A DNA stretch of 64,000 bases, taken from contig CP018783.1 in the NCBI GenBank assembly GCA_002025645.1, positions 3,906,001 to 3,970,000 of the forward strand. Direction: 5' to 3'. The notes beneath the pieces were generated by a model. That model was not told the origin of the DNA. It saw only the letters and a program-made list of their open reading frames with translations, and did not search any database. Of this stretch, positions 58,112 through 64,000 are shown in pieces. This DNA is from Curtobacterium pusillum. GTDB lineage: Bacteria > Actinomycetota > Actinomycetes > Actinomycetales > Microbacteriaceae. The translations under genes were made by a program, and so were the position numbers. How positions within the stretch are numbered: the first letter of the stretch is position 1; each line of letters opens with the position of its first letter.

Positions 58112-58690
58112 GTGGATCTTGTGAAGACGCGACGGCGCGGTGCCGAACTCGAGGAAGCGCTGCTCGACGCCGCGTGGGCCGAGCTGCAGGAGGTGGGGTA
58201 CGCCGCGCTGACCTTCGACGGGGTGGCCGCCCGGGCCGGCACCTCGAAGCCCGTCCTCTACCGGCGCTGGCCGGGCAAGGTCGACCTCGTGCTCGCGGCG
58301 CTGCAGCACGGCGGCCTGTTCTCGCGGCGGGAGCTGGTCGACACCGGCTCGCTCCGCGGCGACGTGCTCCGGGCACTCCGGGACTTCAACGCCTACCGCT
58401 CTGGCTTCATGGCGGCGATCAGCGTCTACATGGCGAGCATCAACGTCGAGACCGGGCTGTCGCCCGCCGACCTCCGCGACCGCCTGCTCGGCGGACGGGA
58501 GACAGTCGGCCGCGTGATGCTCGAACGCGCGGTCGCCCGTGGCGAGATCCCGGCGCGGGACTGGCCCGACGGGATCGCCTCGCTGCCGTCCGACCTGGTG
58601 CGCCACGACCTGGTGATGTCGCTCAAGCCCCTGCCCGACCGTCGGATCATCGAGATCGTCGACGACATCTGGCTGCCCCTCGTGCGCTGA
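58112..58690 (+). CDS. TetR-family transcriptional regulator
   Basis: A 192-residue protein. The helix-turn-helix spans about 10-55 with EEALLDAAWAELQEVGYAAL and TFDGVAARAGTSKPVLYRRW; the C-terminal domain resembles TetR_C_16-like ligand domains. It probably represses the divergent efflux gene and itself until a ligand binds. The GTG at 58112 is favoured by the -10 box just before it. Confidence 0.9.
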   Translation: MDLVKTRRRGAELEEALLDAAWAELQEVGYAALTFDGVAARAGTSKPVLYRRWPGKVDLVLAALQHGGLFSRRELVDTGSLRGDVLRALRDFNAYRSGFMAAISVYMASINVETGLSPADLRDRLLGGRETVGRVMLERAVARGEIPARDWPDGIASLPSDLVRHDLVMSLKPLPDRRIIEIVDDIWLPLVR

Positions 58691-58781
58691 CCGGGGCGAC
58701 GCGCTCGACGCGCCCGGGAATGTGGGTGGGCGAGGTTAGGCTGTTCCCACCCCGCAGCAGACCGTACGAACCGGAGGTTCC

Positions 58782-62311
<3,530 letters not shown>

Positions 62312-62315
<4 letters not shown>

Positions 62316-63112
62316 CGACGGCCGGGCCGCCCGTCGGCGTGCTGCGCGCCTTCGGGGCGGACGGAGCGTCCCTCGAGCGGCTTGCCGGCGGTCGCGGGCT
62401 GACATGGCGCGCCGGTGACGTGGTCTTGCGCCCGCACGACGGCGCGGCCGTGACCGACTGGCGCGCGACCGTCCTGGCCGAGCTGCCGCACACCTCGGCG
62501 TTCCGGACTCCGCGGCCGATCGCCACGTCGGACGGCGCCTGGCGGGCGGGGGACTGGGAGGCCTGGGAGTTCGTGCCCGGTCACTCCGACGAGCGCCGCG
62601 TCGAGGACGTCCTCCGTGCCGGTGAGGCCTTCCACCGCGCGCTCGCCCACCTCGACCGCCCGGCGTTCCTCGGTGTCGGGTCGGATCCAGACCGGCCCGA
62701 CGACGCCTGGAGCCGAGCCGACCGGATGGCGTGGGAGGAGGAACCGCTGCCCCGTGACCCGTCGCTGGACCGTCTCGCCGCCGCCTTCCGGCCGGTCCGG
62801 GCGCCGTCCCAACTCGTGCACGGCGACCTGCTCGGCAACGTCCTGTTCGCCGACGGGCACCCGCCGACCGTCATCGACTGGCCGCCGTACTGGCGCCCGG
62901 CCGGGCTCGGCTCCGCCATCGCCGCGGTCGACGCCGTCTGCTGGCACGGCTACCCGCTCGGTCGCCTCGGCGCGCTCGGCGACGGGGTCGCGGAGTGGTC
63001 ACAGCTGCTGGTCCGCGCGCTTGCGTTCCGCATCGCGACGCTGCACGTGCTCGGCGGGTGGGACGCGGCCGGGGCGGACCGGCACCGGCCCGTCATCGAT
63101 GCCCTCGTCTGA
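62312..63112 (+). CDS. Phosphotransferase-fold protein, actinobacterial (TIGR02569-like)
   Basis: A 266-residue protein. LVHGDLLGNVLFADG and TVIDWPPYWRPAG are the APH catalytic and metal loops, and GLTWRAGDVVLRPHDG begins the N-terminal lobe. It resembles the actinobacterial TIGR02569 family, whose substrate is unknown to me. The GTG overlaps the dnaE stop as GTGA, so it is co-expressed with the polymerase, a link without an obvious explanation. Confidence 0.75.
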
Positions 63113-63113
63113 C

Positions 63114-63155
63114 GGCCTGGAGGCGCGGGGCGGGGCCGCCACGTGCCTCCAGGCC
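63114..63155. repeat. Palindromic repeat, family C
   Basis: GGCCTGGAGGCGCGGGGCGG opposite GGCCTGGAGGCACGTGGCGG, two mismatches, directly after a stop codon and between convergent genes, as for the other intergenic family C copies. Confidence 0.86.
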
Positions 63156-63183
63156 GGTGGGTGGTCGCGTTCGCGGTCGTGCG

Positions 63184-64000
63184 TCAGCCGGTCACGGTCA
63201 GCCGGCGGTGCTGCTCCACGATGGATCCGGAGCGAGGAGTCCAGACGGCGAAGCCGTCGACGCTCGTGCGGCGGAGGTCCCCGCGGTGGTCGCGCAGGAA
63301 CGTGGTCACCTCGTCGGAGGGCGGGAAGCGCCGGTCGTCCCCGACCACGAGGGCGACGAACGGACCGTCGTCGGTCTCCATCGAGCCGCGACCGCCGAAG
63401 TACGGGTCCGTGAGCGTCGGGGTCGCCGCGGCGAACAGGACACCGCCCGCGGATCGATCATGGTCGTCGAGCCACCGGGCGACGAGGGCGATGCCCGTCG
63501 GGTGCGTCCGAGCGATCGTGACGCTGTCAGCGGCTGCCGGGACCGCCAGCGCCACGACGAGGACGGCAACCGCGACCGCTCCGATCGGAGCCCGGACGGC
63601 CGTGGCCACGCGACTGATCCCCAGCGCCGCGAGTGCGATGAGCAGTGGCATCCAGGCGGCGTAGTAGTTCGCGAGGGCGATGTGGGCGACGAACGTGTAG
63701 AAGACCACGAGCAGGCCGAGGGCGGTCCCGAGGAAGGCGACGAGCCGCCCGGGGCGCAGGAGCAGGGCCGCCAGGAGGCCCAGGACGAGCACGACGGCCG
63801 TGACCGTGCCGACGCCGTGCCACAGGAAGTACGCGTTCGCCCACCACGGCGCGAACGTGTGGACCTCTCCCGCGATGCTGAGTGGGTGTCCGTTCTCGTT
63901 CTGGCCGTTCTGGAACCGGACCATGTGGACGATCGCGGACCGCATGCCCATCGGCGCGTAGAGGGCGACCACTGCCAGCACGAAGGCGATCAGCCACGCG
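63184..64000 (-). CDS. Polytopic membrane protein, C-terminal part (possibly GT39/ArnT-like)
   Basis: The frame is open to the window edge, so the start is missing. At least four membrane helices (AVVLVLGLLAALLL, LGLLVVFYTFVAHIALANYY, LIALAALGISRVA, VAVAVLVVALAVPAA) are followed by a soluble C-terminal domain of about 100 residues. The extracellular-type loop NGHPLSIAGEVHTFAPWW recalls dolichyl-phosphate-mannose-type glycosyltransferases; this is a weak resemblance. Confidence 0.7.
   Translation of the reverse strand, partial: AWLIAFVLAVVALYAPMGMRSAIVHMVRFQNGQNENGHPLSIAGEVHTFAPWWANAYFLWHGVGTVTAVVLVLGLLAALLLRPGRLVAFLGTALGLLVVFYTFVAHIALANYYAAWMPLLIALAALGISRVATAVRAPIGAVAVAVLVVALAVPAAADSVTIARTHPTGIALVARWLDDHDRSAGGVLFAAATPTLTDPYFGGRGSMETDDGPFVALVVGDDRRFPPSDEVTTFLRDHRGDLRRTSVDGFAVWTPRSGSIVEQHRRLTVTG

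Overview
The window is high-GC actinobacterial chromosome, most like Microbacteriaceae and probably near Curtobacterium. The reasons are the very high GC content, frequent GTG/TTG starts, start/stop overlaps of the ATGA and GTGA type, actinobacteria-specific families (GarA-type FHA protein, FtsR-type MerR, Rv2175c-type protein, DUF3040, class II DAHP synthase, Wag31/DivIVA) and a MurE without the usual diaminopimelate motif. The genus is inferred from memory of gene content, not from a search.

Layout. 1-9 kb holds mixed housekeeping and accessory genes: a NUDIX/NYN fusion, a GntR-MFS operon, a phosphotransferase, a winged-helix (AlkZ-like) protein, a J-domain/NERD-like fusion followed by a small ECCG-motif protein, an S4 RNA-binding protein, and a secreted HtrA-like protease. 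10.2-12.3 kb has two FecCD iron-siderophore permeases behind an IdeR/DtxR-like box. 12.7-16.7 kb is a translationally coupled pair: a cellulose/chitin-synthase-like GT2 membrane glycosyltransferase and a membrane-anchored GH18 chitinase-like protein with two chitin-binding-type modules. 16.8-19.9 kb is the garA-ftsR-merR-parA group, then pyruvate carboxylase and peptide deformylase. 24.2-29.4 kb carries a long-chain acyl-CoA ligase, ROK glucokinase, PlsC and class II DAHP synthase.

29.7-56.4 kb is a long block whose order matches, from general knowledge, the Mycobacterium tuberculosis Rv2182c-Rv2145c region: plsC, aroG, Ser/Thr kinase, Rv2175c-type protein, idsA, DUF3040, mraZ, rsmH, ftsL-like, ftsI, murE, murF, mraY, murD, ftsW, murG, murC, ftsQ, ftsZ, yggS, sepF, yggT, divIVA, followed by lspA and an RluA-type pseudouridine synthase. 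This is the division and cell-wall cluster. Most genes overlap or nearly touch, so it probably runs as coupled transcription units, with extra promoters before ftsZ and divIVA. The kinase, GarA, the Rv2175c-type protein, MraZ and FtsR are the likely regulatory layer. 56.6-64 kb has a DHA2 efflux pump with a divergent TetR regulator, dnaE, a second phosphotransferase-fold gene and the C-terminal part of a polytopic membrane protein cut by the window end.

The most unusual feature is a set of dispersed palindromic repeats, in at least five sequence families. Most lie between genes, often at convergent gene ends, but several copies or relatives lie inside reading frames: the NUDIX/NYN gene, yggS and murF, plus an unrelated hairpin in ftsQ. 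I saw no tRNA or rRNA gene, insertion sequence, prophage gene or CRISPR array.
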